The notes under the pieces are model-generated. The model saw only the letters and a list, made by a program, of their open reading frames with translations, was not told where the DNA came from and made no database searches. Positions 16,675 to 25,549 of a DNA stretch of 45,351 nt are shown one piece after another. Positions within the stretch are counted from its first letter, which is position 1. Every line of letters starts with the position of its first letter. The stretch comes from DATFKA01 sp042095835 (GTDB lineage Bacteria > Bacteroidota > Bacteroidia > Chitinophagales > Saprospiraceae): assembly GCA_042095835.1 (NCBI GenBank), contig JBELML010000037.1, positions 1 to 45,351 of the forward strand, in the 5' to 3' direction. A program made the translations under genes and the position numbers.

Positions 16675-18123
16675 CTATTTTACCAACTGTTTGATCTTAA
16701 TCCTCAAAGCAGCAAATAATAGCGTTGTAAACGGACTGAGATAATTAAAGATAGCATAGACGAAATAATCTAGTACCGGCACACCCAGCACACTAGATTG
16801 ATAGGCGCCACAGGTGTTCCAGGGAACTAACACCGAGGTCACCGTTCCGGCATCTTCAATAGTACGACTTAAGTTTTCAGGAGCAAGGCCACGATCCTCG
16901 TAGGCTTTAGAAAACATCTTACCAGGAATAACAATGGCTAAGTATTGGTCAGAAGCCGTGACATTTACGGCTAAGGCACTGGCTACCGTACTTGCAAATA
17001 ATCCAAATACGCTGGTCGCCATGGACAACAGAGCCTGACTGATCCGCGCTAGAGCACCAATTGCATCCATTACACCACCAAAAACCATAGCACAGAGGAT
17101 CAACCAAATCGTACTCAACATACCAGCCATCCCTCCAGCTGTAAATAGATCATTGAGTTCAGGGTCATTGGTTTCAATGGCTGTATCTACAGTGAGGGCA
17201 GTCAAAACACCTTTATAAGCAGATTGAAAATCTAGCGTCGTACTACCCGCTACCGTTTTTACGATGTCAGGTTGGAAGATTATTGCAAAAACACCTCCTA
17301 GTAGACTTCCAATCATTAATGCAATAACCGGTTTGGTCTTTCTAACAATCATAAAAATAACGGCTAGTGGTACCAACATAAGCCAGCCAGAGATATTAAA
17401 GGAGCTATTAATGGTAGTCAATATGGCAGAGGTATCTGCTTCGCCCGTACTAGTACGTGTCAAACCAATAATCGTGAAGATAATAATGGTGACGATAATC
17501 GTAGGTACGGTTGTATAAGCCATATACCGGATATGTGAAAACAACTCTGCACCTGCCATAGCAGGAGCTAAATTGGTGGTATCGGATAATGGAGACATTT
17601 TATCTCCAAAATAGGCCCCTGATATGACGGCCCCAGCAACCATACCGAGCGGCAGGCCAATAGATTGTCCAATACCAATGAGCGCGATACCTACCGTTGC
17701 TGATGTGGCCCAGGAGCTACCAGTTGCGAGCGATATCACTGCACAAATCACTACGGTCGCAGGTAGAAATATAGCAGGACTCAAAATCATCAGACCACCA
17801 TAGATTAAAGTAGGAATAATGCCACTGATTAGCCAGGTCCCAGCTAGAGAACCTACAAACAGTAAAATCAGCAGTGCATTAGTCGTAGAGGCGATGTTAG
17901 TAGCAATAGCGTCAATCATAGCCTGATAGCTTACTTTATTGTAAAAACCAACAATAGCAGCCACCGCAGCACCTATCAATAAAATGAACTGGTTTGATCC
18001 ACTTAGGGCATCATCTCCAAATACATATACATTATAACTCAGCATTCCGACCAATGCAATGACTGGTATTAATGCCTCCCAAATATTCAACTCCTTGTTG
18101 TGCTTAATCTCCGTTTCTACCAT
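16675..18123 (-). CDS. nhaC: NhaC-family Na+/H+ antiporter
   Basis: Inner-membrane antiporter of 482 residues with about twelve membrane helices, the usual NhaC size. Typical blocks: LISGIIPTLIYGGLMILSP, ATGSSWATSATVGIALIGIG, VAGAVISGAYFGDKMSPLSDTTNLAPAMAG (the charged, conserved NhaC signature) and VTASDQYLAIVIPGKMF...TSVLVPWNTCGAYQ near the C-terminus. Sodium is the expected substrate, in keeping with a marine or brackish habitat; the malate/lactate antiporter relatives cannot be fully excluded. It is divergent from the kinase/M23/aminotransferase gene, with 187 bases between. Confidence 0.93.
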   Translation of the reverse strand: MVETEIKHNKELNIWEALIPVIALVGMLSYNVYVFGDDALSGSNQFILLIGAAVAAIVGFYNKVSYQAMIDAIATNIASTTNALLILLFVGSLAGTWLISGIIPTLIYGGLMILSPAIFLPATVVICAVISLATGSSWATSATVGIALIGIGQSIGLPLGMVAGAVISGAYFGDKMSPLSDTTNLAPAMAGAELFSHIRYMAYTTVPTIIVTIIIFTIIGLTRTSTGEADTSAILTTINSSFNISGWLMLVPLAVIFMIVRKTKPVIALMIGSLLGGVFAIIFQPDIVKTVAGSTTLDFQSAYKGVLTALTVDTAIETNDPELNDLFTAGGMAGMLSTIWLILCAMVFGGVMDAIGALARISQALLSMATSVFGLFASTVASALAVNVTASDQYLAIVIPGKMFSKAYEDRGLAPENLSRTIEDAGTVTSVLVPWNTCGAYQSSVLGVPVLDYFVYAIFNYLSPFTTLLFAALRIKIKQLVK

Positions 18124-18310
18124 GTTTTTGTGTTTATGAGCTTATTTGTTCGATAAAAATTATTGTCAACCTCAGCTTGCCGACTTCTTCCTATCTCCAC
18201 CTACACAAGGTAAAAAAATATACCGCCTGATCAAATTCTACTTTATTTGGATATGAAATGGTCCAGACATCAATTACATTAGCTGCTCAAAACAGATATA
18301 AATTATAATT

Positions 18311-21300
18311 ATGGCCAATATCGCATTTGACCAAATAAAAATAAGTTCAGAACAGGCAGAAGATTGGGCGAAGAGGTATTATGGTTTAGATGGAACCGCA
18401 AGTGCTTTAACTGGAGAGGTAGATTTTAATTTCAAGATTCAAACTGTTGAGAATAAGTGTTTTACACTAAAGATTTCAAGACCAGAGACTGATAAAAAAG
18501 AACTTGCTTTTCAAGCCGCTATGCTACATCACCTAGCCCAAAAGAATAAGGATTTCCAGATTCCTGCGAATGTACTGTTAAAGGATGGAACCTGGGGAAC
18601 GGAGGTGCAAGATCAATTTGGTCGGATGCGTTGGCTCCGGTTACAAGAATGGGTAGAGGGTAGAGTAGTAGATCGAGTTAATCCTCAATTGCCGGCACTT
18701 TGGAGGTCCTGGGGGAAGGTAGCTGGCCAACTGAGTCAAGCATTACAAGATTTTGATCATCCAGGTGCTCATCGGCAATTTCGCTGGGATCCTTCCAACG
18801 TATTGGATTGCCAACCTTTCATAGCGTATTTAAGAGATGAGCAGGAAAAAGAGATTGCTCAGCACTTTTTTGATCATTTTGATAAAAGTGTTGTACCGCA
18901 CTTGCCTCATCTTAGGAAAAGTGTAAATCATAATGATTGCCATGAATTGAACGTGATTGCCTCGCATGATAGCTTGCAACCACAAATAATCGGTGTTATT
19001 GATTTTGGTGATGCAGTATATACTCATACCATAAATGAATTGGCCATTGCAGCTGCCTATGCCGCAATGGAGCAAGCAGACCCTCTCGCTACTATCTCCC
19101 AAGTTCTCGAGGGCTACCACCAAGCCTTTCCCTTAGAAGAAAAAGAAGTGGAGGTATTATTCCCTTTAATTGCGGCAAGGCTGTTGATTTCTGTATCCTA
19201 TTCTGCATTAAACAGGGTCAAAGAACCTGAGAATGCGTATTTGCAGATAAGCGATCAAAAGGCTTGGCGTCTGTTAAAACAATTACGGGAGATACATCCC
19301 CGCTATGCTCATTATTATTTCCGTGGAGCACTTGATTGGGAACCCTGCCCAACAAATAGCCTATTTAAAGACTGGGCGAAAAGAAATATCGGATCATTTC
19401 ATCAGGTCGTTCCATTAGAGGGTAAGTCAAAACAGCATTTGGATTTACGAGTAGGCGGGAAGGTTTTAGAGAATCATAGTCAATTTGAGACAAGCGCTCA
19501 AATGCACAAAACCATCTTCCGGTATTTGGAAGACCATAATGCGGAAATAGGCATAGGTGGATATCTGGAAACGCGACCATTTTATACTACAGATGCTTAT
19601 CAGGTGATTGGCAACGATGGGCCTAAATGGCGTTCCGTACATATTGGACTAGATTTTTGGGATCTGGCTGGAACAGCAGTGTTTGCGCCAATTCCTGGCC
19701 ACGTTCATAGTTTCCAAAATAATGATGCAGATTGTGATTACGGGCCTACGATTATTCTTGAGCACCAAGTTAATGAGGACCTGACTTTTTATACCCTCTA
19801 TGGACATTTAAGTATAGACTCTTTAGAAGGATTGTCGCTTGGGCAAGCTGTTCAGGCTGGACAAAAAATAGCAAGCATTGGACCTGCTCCCGAGAACGGA
19901 AACTGGCCTCCTCATTTACATTTTCAGCTTATTTTAGATCTTATGGGGAAAGAAGGAGACTTCCCTGGTGTCGCTTATCCGCATGAGATCAAGGTTTGGG
20001 GAAGCTTATGCCCTGATCCAGCACTGTTGGCCCCTCATTTAAAAGGTTTTCCAAAGACCATTGACTACCAAGCTAGTTCATCCTTAGTGTCTAATCGGCG
20101 TCAAATACTTGGTAAAGGTTTGAGTATTTCCTATTCAGAACCCTTGCATATGGTATTAGGAAAAGGCGCTTACCTCTATGATATCCACGCGCGCCGATAC
20201 TTGGATACGGTGAATAATGTCGCCCATGTCGGACACGAACATCCCCTAGTGGTCAAAGCTGCTCAATCTCAGCTCGCCCGCTTAAATACCAATTCCCGCT
20301 ATCTACACCAATCTATCCTGGAGTATGCCGAACAATTATTGAGTACTTTTCCTAAAGAATTGTGTGTGGTACACTTTGTGAATTCTGGTAGCGAAGCCAA
20401 TGAATTGGCCCTCCGTATGGTGGACACTATTCGCAAGAGTAGAGAAATGATTGCCTTAGAAGTGGGCTATCACGGCAATACTGGTCGAACCATTGATGTG
20501 AGCAGTTATAAGTTTGATGGGAAAGCTGGTAGAGGTGCCCCTGGACAGACCCATATCGCTCCAATGCCTGATACCTATCGGGGTAAATACAAAAATCCCG
20601 CAACGGCTGGAGCCCAGTATGCTGCCTATGTTGATCAGCTTATTGGTCAACTAAAGTCAGAGGGAAAGGTACTGGGCGGCTTTATAGCTGAAAGTATTTT
20701 GAGTTGTGGTGGGCAAATTGTTTTACCTCAAGGCTATCTCCAGGCAGCTTATCAAGCTGTAAGAGCCGTTGGTGGCCTTTGTATCGCCGATGAAGTTCAA
20801 GTAGGCTTTGGAAGAGTAGGAAGTCATTTTTGGGGTTTTGAATTGCAAAATGTTGTACCTGATATAGTCACTTTAGGTAAACCTATTGGCAATGGTCATC
20901 CTATGGGGGCGGTAGTGACGACTAAGGCCGTAGCAGATGCCTTCGCCAATGGTATGGAATTTTTTAGCACCTTTGGCGGCAATCCAGTGTCCTGTGAGAT
21001 TGGTAAAGCAGTGCTAAAGGTGATTCAGGAGCAGCAGTTGCAAAAAAATGCCTTGGAACTTGGAAACTATCTCAAGAAAAAACTCCTCGAATTACAAAAT
21101 CGATTTCCGCTGATCGGAGATGTCCGCGGAGAAGGTTTATTCCTTGGTTTTGAATTGGTGAAAGACCGTCATTCTAAAGAACCAGCACCCGAGCAAACTA
21201 AATATTTAGCAGATAGGATGCGCACCTTAGGCTTTTTGATGAGTACAGATGGGCCTTTTTATAATGTTATAAAAATCAAGCCTCCCATTTGCTTTACACA

Positions 21301-21370
21301 AGCTCAGGCAGATTTGTTACTTGTTTTTTTGGACAAGGTCTTTCAAGAAGATTTTATGGCCATCAGCTAG
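18311..21370 (+). CDS. Three-domain fusion: APH-type kinase, M23 peptidase fold, class III aminotransferase (phospho-lyase-like)
   Basis: 1019 residues. Residues 1-335 are a small-molecule kinase of the aminoglycoside phosphotransferase/hydroxylysine kinase type: H207-N-D209...N214 (HNDCHELN) and the metal Asp231 in IDFGDA. Residues about 425-565 are an M23/LytM fold with the zinc ligands kept: H444 and D448 (HIGLDFW), and HLH at 535-537. Residues about 600-1015 are a class III aminotransferase fold: SGSEANELALR, GYHGNTG, ADEVQVGFGR and the PLP Lys857 in TLGKPIGNGHPMG. The kinase and PLP domains match the pair that first phosphorylates an amino alcohol and then eliminates phosphate and ammonia (as with human hydroxylysine kinase and the ETNPPL/PHYKPL lyases). 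No signal peptide, so the M23 part would be cytoplasmic, which is odd. Confidence 0.9.
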   Translation: MANIAFDQIKISSEQAEDWAKRYYGLDGTASALTGEVDFNFKIQTVENKCFTLKISRPETDKKELAFQAAMLHHLAQKNKDFQIPANVLLKDGTWGTEVQDQFGRMRWLRLQEWVEGRVVDRVNPQLPALWRSWGKVAGQLSQALQDFDHPGAHRQFRWDPSNVLDCQPFIAYLRDEQEKEIAQHFFDHFDKSVVPHLPHLRKSVNHNDCHELNVIASHDSLQPQIIGVIDFGDAVYTHTINELAIAAAYAAMEQADPLATISQVLEGYHQAFPLEEKEVEVLFPLIAARLLISVSYSALNRVKEPENAYLQISDQKAWRLLKQLREIHPRYAHYYFRGALDWEPCPTNSLFKDWAKRNIGSFHQVVPLEGKSKQHLDLRVGGKVLENHSQFETSAQMHKTIFRYLEDHNAEIGIGGYLETRPFYTTDAYQVIGNDGPKWRSVHIGLDFWDLAGTAVFAPIPGHVHSFQNNDADCDYGPTIILEHQVNEDLTFYTLYGHLSIDSLEGLSLGQAVQAGQKIASIGPAPENGNWPPHLHFQLILDLMGKEGDFPGVAYPHEIKVWGSLCPDPALLAPHLKGFPKTIDYQASSSLVSNRRQILGKGLSISYSEPLHMVLGKGAYLYDIHARRYLDTVNNVAHVGHEHPLVVKAAQSQLARLNTNSRYLHQSILEYAEQLLSTFPKELCVVHFVNSGSEANELALRMVDTIRKSREMIALEVGYHGNTGRTIDVSSYKFDGKAGRGAPGQTHIAPMPDTYRGKYKNPATAGAQYAAYVDQLIGQLKSEGKVLGGFIAESILSCGGQIVLPQGYLQAAYQAVRAVGGLCIADEVQVGFGRVGSHFWGFELQNVVPDIVTLGKPIGNGHPMGAVVTTKAVADAFANGMEFFSTFGGNPVSCEIGKAVLKVIQEQQLQKNALELGNYLKKKLLELQNRFPLIGDVRGEGLFLGFELVKDRHSKEPAPEQTKYLADRMRTLGFLMSTDGPFYNVIKIKPPICFTQAQADLLLVFLDKVFQEDFMAIS

Positions 21371-21374
21371 CCAA

Positions 21375-21833
21375 TTATTTTCTAATCACAATCCTACGTA
21401 CCTCTTCGTAGTGAAAACCCTCATCGTCCTGCATTTCATCTTGCCAACCTTGCATGACAATAATGGTCTGTTCATCATGGAGTAGGCTATAGTAATAATT
21501 TCCTAGTCCGGCCCACCATCCACCAGCGGCAATAATGGCTTCTTTAGGAATGTCATAATCAGCAAAATTTTCAGGCTTGATTATATCGAGCGCAGGAACT
21601 GTGTCAATAGGAAAAAATTTACCGTCTACGGCTAGGCTAATCGTTCGATTAGGTAGGTCTGTTTGCTCGCCATATTGTTGAATAGACCACTCCATGTCCA
21701 AGCTTTGTACGGTAGAGGCTGTCGCTTCCTGTTCATTTTGTGGACTTTCAGTAGAAGTATTTGGAGCACAAGCTACCAAGAGCGTTGACATATAAACCAG
21801 GAGAGCGAAATAGCCAAGATGTGATCGGATCAT
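21375..21833 (-). CDS. Small lipoprotein, function unknown
   Basis: 152 residues. The N-terminus is a lipoprotein signal, with hydrophobic residues 7-19 and lipobox LVAC before Cys22. A Ser/Thr/Gln-rich spacer (about 25-45) leads to a small folded part with AAGGWWAGLGNYYYSLLHDEQTIIVMQGW and an acidic C-terminus. I recognise no family. It converges with the fusion gene, the two stops being only four bases apart, and is divergent from the next lipoprotein gene; the shared region 21834-21909 must hold both promoters. Confidence 0.65.
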   Translation of the reverse strand: MIRSHLGYFALLVYMSTLLVACAPNTSTESPQNEQEATASTVQSLDMEWSIQQYGEQTDLPNRTISLAVDGKFFPIDTVPALDIIKPENFADYDIPKEAIIAAGGWWAGLGNYYYSLLHDEQTIIVMQGWQDEMQDDEGFHYEEVRRIVIRK

Positions 21834-21909
21834 TGTTAGATAATTTTCGGTAAGTTAGATAAAAAGCTATAATTTTGGGGACTCATTGCCAGTAATTAAA
21901 ACTTCTCTT

Positions 21910-22683
21910 ATGTACAGACGATTTCTATTCTTCCTTTTTAGCTTGGTTATTTTAGTGGGATGCCAACAAGAAAGCCCAGATCAAAATGCTGATTTAGAAA
22001 CTCCTCCAGCAGTCAGTAACGATGTAGCATCTACGGCCAGCACGGTGCCCTCAAGTCCGGATCGGGCAGCTTTAGAACGCCAAGTCGAAACTACCCTTAA
22101 AGCAAGTAGTCCCAAGAAAAAAGACTTAAAAGAGCTATCTAAATGGTTGGCTGATCAAGAGGTTTCGACCCTAATAGATCTAAAGAAAAATTTTGATCGA
22201 GGTTTGATGCTTAATCAGGGAAGTGCGGATATCGCTCGGGTTTATCAATTTCACGCGCACGGTACTCGTATGGAGATGATGGATCAAACAACACTAGCGC
22301 ATTATTTTCCCTATAATGGAGAGTTTGACCAAAATGAATTTCGCAACCGTGCCAGTCAACTCGATTTTCTCAATAAGAATTGTGGGTTCCAAATCAAAAC
22401 CAATAAAGAAGAGTTGCTTACTTTTAACCACTATTGCTTCAATAAGGATAATCAATTATTCGAGCTTTATAAAGCAGAAGGCACAGCTTTTCTCAACAGA
22501 ATCATCAATGAATATCAGGAAGCAAAAGCGATAACACCTGCTATGAAACAGCAGTTCTATTTTAATGCAATGGACGATCTAGATATGACTCGGCTAGAGC
22601 ACCAAATCTTTTATATGCTTTTTCATGTCTTGGTAAATGAAGAAATTGTCACCTATAAAGAGGTACAAGCTTTGACGATTTAG
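21910..22683 (+). CDS. Lipoprotein, function unknown
   Basis: 257 residues from the ATG at 21910, preferred because it begins the signal peptide directly (YRR, hydrophobic stretch, lipobox LVGC before Cys18). An upstream TTG at 21886 only adds eight residues. After a low-complexity linker rich in Ser, Pro and Thr, the mature domain (about 55-255) is helical and charged, with one Cys pair (CGF...HYCF) about 18 residues apart. No family recognised. It is paired divergently with another small lipoprotein and followed by a hairpin. Confidence 0.65.
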   Translation: MYRRFLFFLFSLVILVGCQQESPDQNADLETPPAVSNDVASTASTVPSSPDRAALERQVETTLKASSPKKKDLKELSKWLADQEVSTLIDLKKNFDRGLMLNQGSADIARVYQFHAHGTRMEMMDQTTLAHYFPYNGEFDQNEFRNRASQLDFLNKNCGFQIKTNKEELLTFNHYCFNKDNQLFELYKAEGTAFLNRIINEYQEAKAITPAMKQQFYFNAMDDLDMTRLEHQIFYMLFHVLVNEEIVTYKEVQALTI

Positions 22684-22733
22684 ACCCACTTTTGAACTAA
22701 TCTCTGTAAATTTCATTGATAATTCCATTGATC

Positions 22734-22776
22734 AGGAGACTTGCCAGTAGGTATACTGCCAGCTCTCCTTGTTTTT
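22734..22776 (+). terminator. Hairpin terminator after the lipoprotein gene
   Basis: A 16-base stem with three mismatches: left arm 22734-22749 starting AGGAGA and ending CAGTA; right arm 22754-22769 starting TACTG and ending TCTCCT. The loop is GGTA, and TGTTTTTA follows. It separates the lipoprotein from the carotenoid oxygenase. Confidence 0.7.
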
Positions 22777-22826
22777 ACAAGCACTTCAGTGGTCTAGTAA
22801 GGCAATAATCTCGGAATTTCAATCGA

Positions 22827-24269
22827 ATGAATAGACTCATCAACTATTTTGAGCGTAATCGACTTGTGACGCAAGAATTTAGTCATTACGAATTAAGTTT
22901 TGACCAGCCTTTTCCTGTAGAACTGGAAGGGACCTTATTTCGTAATGGGAATGGACGATTTGAGCATTTAGGTGTGCGCTATGATCATCTATTTGATGGA
23001 GATGGGATGTTGTCTAAATTTGTTTTTAAAGCTGGTAAAGTCTTCTACTCTAATCGGCATGTTCGTACAGACGAGTTAGTAGAAGAAGAGCGAGCTGGTA
23101 AAATGCTTTACCGTAGTTTTGGGACGAATATTCCTGGAGGTTTTGCTAAAAACTTCATGAAGACGCGCTTTAAAAATGCCTCCAATACTAGTGTGATTTG
23201 GCACGGCGGTAAATTGCTTTCCTTATGGGAAGGTGGCATTCCCCATGAAATTGATCCTATAAGCTTGGAGACCAAAGGCAGGTATCACTACCAAGGGAAA
23301 CTACTCAATCCCTATACAAAGCTAGATCAGATGATTTTTCCGGAAATGGCTTTTAGCGCCCATCCGAAAATCCATCCAAGCACGGGGGAGCTATTCAATT
23401 TTGGCACTATTGCTGGCCTGAAGAATCGGTTGATGCAATACCGCGTGCAGCCAGATGGCACCATGGATCAAGTGGAGGGATTGACTATGCCTGGTGTGGT
23501 TTTTACCCACGATTTTGTACTCACCGAAAGTAAGAAAAAGGTCTTCTTTTTTACGCCGGTATCTTTTGGCTTATTCCGTATGTTCGTTGGCTTGGACACA
23601 CCAGTGGGATCTATGCGAGTCAGAAAAGGCCAACCAACAACCATTCTTCTTCTAGATGAAAACAACCAACAAACGGAGTTTACTACAGCTTTCGGTTTTA
23701 TCTTTCACTTTGCTAATGGCTATGATTTGGAAGATGGCAGGGTAGTCGTTGATGGCTTTATGATGCCCGATTTCCCAGGGGCAGAAGTCAATAAGAAACT
23801 ATTTGCGGGAGATGACGAGGCTACACCAGCAGGAATACTTACGCGCTTTATCCTGGACCCCGAGACAGGCTCCGTCGAGCGATTTCAATTAAGTGAGTGG
23901 GCAGGGGAGATGCCTACTTTACATCCTGCCAAGAAAAGCCTGGACTACGAATATGTTTGGTGCCTAGGACTACCCGAAGAGGCTGATTACCAGCTATTGG
24001 ATGGCTTGCAAAAGGTAAATGTAAAAACAGGAGATATTGGATGGCATTCTTTTCATCCTCATTTGCCTGGCGAACCTATTTTTATTCCTAAACCTGGTGC
24101 CACTGCAGAAGACGATGGATGGATCAGCATATTGATCTTTAATACCGATAGCTTAACGACTTGGCTCTACCTACTTGATGCCAAGGATTTATCAGAGCTT
24201 ACTAAAGCACAGCTGCCGCATAACCTACCATTAGGTTTTCACGGACAGTTTATAGATGAGCTTATGTAA
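22827..24269 (+). CDS. Carotenoid cleavage oxygenase (RPE65 family)
   Basis: 480 residues, the usual length for bacterial apocarotenoid oxygenases. The enzyme cleaves a carotenoid or apocarotenoid double bond with O2, giving aldehydes such as retinal. All four iron-binding histidines are present in family contexts: His179 (FSAHPKIHP), His228 (VVFTHDFVL), His294 (FGFIFHFANGYD) and His472 (LPLGFHGQF). The second-shell acidic residues are likely among DGDGM near 50 and EGGIPHEID near 135. No carotenoid synthesis or rhodopsin gene lies in the window, so substrate and product are open. It forms a single-gene unit with an imperfect terminator. Confidence 0.93.
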   Translation: MNRLINYFERNRLVTQEFSHYELSFDQPFPVELEGTLFRNGNGRFEHLGVRYDHLFDGDGMLSKFVFKAGKVFYSNRHVRTDELVEEERAGKMLYRSFGTNIPGGFAKNFMKTRFKNASNTSVIWHGGKLLSLWEGGIPHEIDPISLETKGRYHYQGKLLNPYTKLDQMIFPEMAFSAHPKIHPSTGELFNFGTIAGLKNRLMQYRVQPDGTMDQVEGLTMPGVVFTHDFVLTESKKKVFFFTPVSFGLFRMFVGLDTPVGSMRVRKGQPTTILLLDENNQQTEFTTAFGFIFHFANGYDLEDGRVVVDGFMMPDFPGAEVNKKLFAGDDEATPAGILTRFILDPETGSVERFQLSEWAGEMPTLHPAKKSLDYEYVWCLGLPEEADYQLLDGLQKVNVKTGDIGWHSFHPHLPGEPIFIPKPGATAEDDGWISILIFNTDSLTTWLYLLDAKDLSELTKAQLPHNLPLGFHGQFIDELM

Positions 24270-24270
24270 A

Positions 24271-24304
24271 AAAGCCCCTCCCAAACAAGTTGAGGAGGAG
24301 CTTT
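24271..24304 (+). terminator. Hairpin terminator after the carotenoid oxygenase gene
   Basis: AAAGCCCCTCC (24271-24281) pairs with GGAGGAGCTTT (24294-24304) with a single mismatch, starting one base after the stop codon. CTTTCTTG follows. Confidence 0.65.
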
Positions 24305-24397
24305 CTTGATATGCTCTAGAAAAACCTACCCGCAGCAAAGGCGGATAGGAGATGGCATATTTCTATGCAGGAACTAGAGCTGATTCTTCACTGATAA

Positions 24398-24426
24398 TTT
24401 CGGTAAAACCTTGAATTTTATCGAAA
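24398..24426 (-). terminator. Hairpin downstream of glnA
   Basis: TTTCGGTAAAA (24398-24408) and TTTTATCGAAA (24416-24426) form an AT-rich stem with one internal mismatch, 22 bases past the glnA stop on the minus strand. There is no clear U-run, so termination is only probable. Confidence 0.4.
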
Positions 24427-24447
24427 TTTCAGTAGGAATTCTATTGA

Positions 24448-25467
24448 TTACGCTAGTGTATTCTTCACCGTTTTGATGATTACTCCAGCTACCTTATAAG
24501 GATCGGCAGCAGAGTTTGGACGACGATCTTCCAACCATCCTTTCCAACCGTTTTCTACAGTTGCAATAGGAATACGGATAGAAGCACCACGGTCAGAAAT
24601 ACCATAGCTAAATTTATCGATAGATTGTGTTTCGTGTAGACCGGTCAAACGCAGGTGGTTGTCTGCACCATAGTTGTCGATACACTCCTTGATGATTTCT
24701 GGAGAAGCACCAAATCCTTCACATACTTTGTCGTAGTACTCTTTGTTTCCAGCAGTACGTAGACCTGTGTTAGAGAAGTTGGCGTGCATACCTGAACCAT
24801 TCCAGTCACCTGTGATTGGCTTACAGTGGTAGTTAATATCAACTCCGTATTTCTCAGCAGTTCTCTCCAAAAGGTAGCGAGCTACCCAGATTTGATCACC
24901 AGCAGACTCTGCACCTTTCGCAAAGATTTGGAATTCCCATTGACCAGCAGCAACCTCTGCGTTGATACCTTCAATGTTTAATCCTGCATCGATACAAAGA
25001 TCAAGATGCTCTTCTACGATTTCACGACCATAGGCACGGCTAGTACCTACACTACAGTAGTAGGGCCCCTGTGGTCCAGGAAAGCCACCAGCAGGGAATC
25101 CTAGTGGAAGGTTCGTCTCAGGATCCCAAAGGAAGTATTCCTGCTCAAAACCGAACCAAAAGTCATCATCCTCATCGTCGATTGTAGCGCGACCATTAGA
25201 TTCATGTGCGGAACCATCCGCATTTAGTACTTCGGTCATGACTAAAAAACCGTTCTTACGGTCAGGATCTGGGAAGATTGCGACTGGTTTCAAAAGACAG
25301 TCAGAAGAACCACCTTCTGCTTGCTCCGTAGAGCTACCATCAAATGACCACATTGGACATTCTGCTAAGGTTCCGCCGAAGTCTTTAACAATTTTAGTTT
25401 TACTTCTAAGTAGTTGAGTTGGTTGGTAACCATCAAGCCAGATGTACTCTAATTTAGATTTTGCCAT
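24448..25467 (-). CDS. glnA: Glutamine synthetase, GSII (eukaryote-like) type
   Basis: 339 residues, about 100 shorter than GSI, which is the GSII length. It makes glutamine from glutamate, ammonium and ATP. Blocks in order: EYIWLDGYQPTQLLRSKTK, CPMWSFDGSSTEQAEGGSSD, the metal-binding FWFGFEQEYFL, EVAAGQWEFQI, the ATP/ammonium region GDWNGSGMHANFS, and RGASIRIP with DRRPNSAADPY. GSII has no adenylylation Tyr loop, so control must come from transcription or a partner such as P-II. It stands at the downstream end of a minus-strand nitrogen cluster, 82 bases after the porin. The ATG is the complement of 25465-25467. Confidence 0.95.
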   Translation of the reverse strand: MAKSKLEYIWLDGYQPTQLLRSKTKIVKDFGGTLAECPMWSFDGSSTEQAEGGSSDCLLKPVAIFPDPDRKNGFLVMTEVLNADGSAHESNGRATIDDEDDDFWFGFEQEYFLWDPETNLPLGFPAGGFPGPQGPYYCSVGTSRAYGREIVEEHLDLCIDAGLNIEGINAEVAAGQWEFQIFAKGAESAGDQIWVARYLLERTAEKYGVDINYHCKPITGDWNGSGMHANFSNTGLRTAGNKEYYDKVCEGFGASPEIIKECIDNYGADNHLRLTGLHETQSIDKFSYGISDRGASIRIPIATVENGWKGWLEDRRPNSAADPYKVAGVIIKTVKNTLA

Positions 25468-25549
25468 CTTTACGCTGTGTTTTAAATAGTTTGTAATGAT
25501 AAATGTATTTCAGCTCCATCCCTACAAACTGCAAAGGCAGTAGGTTGGA

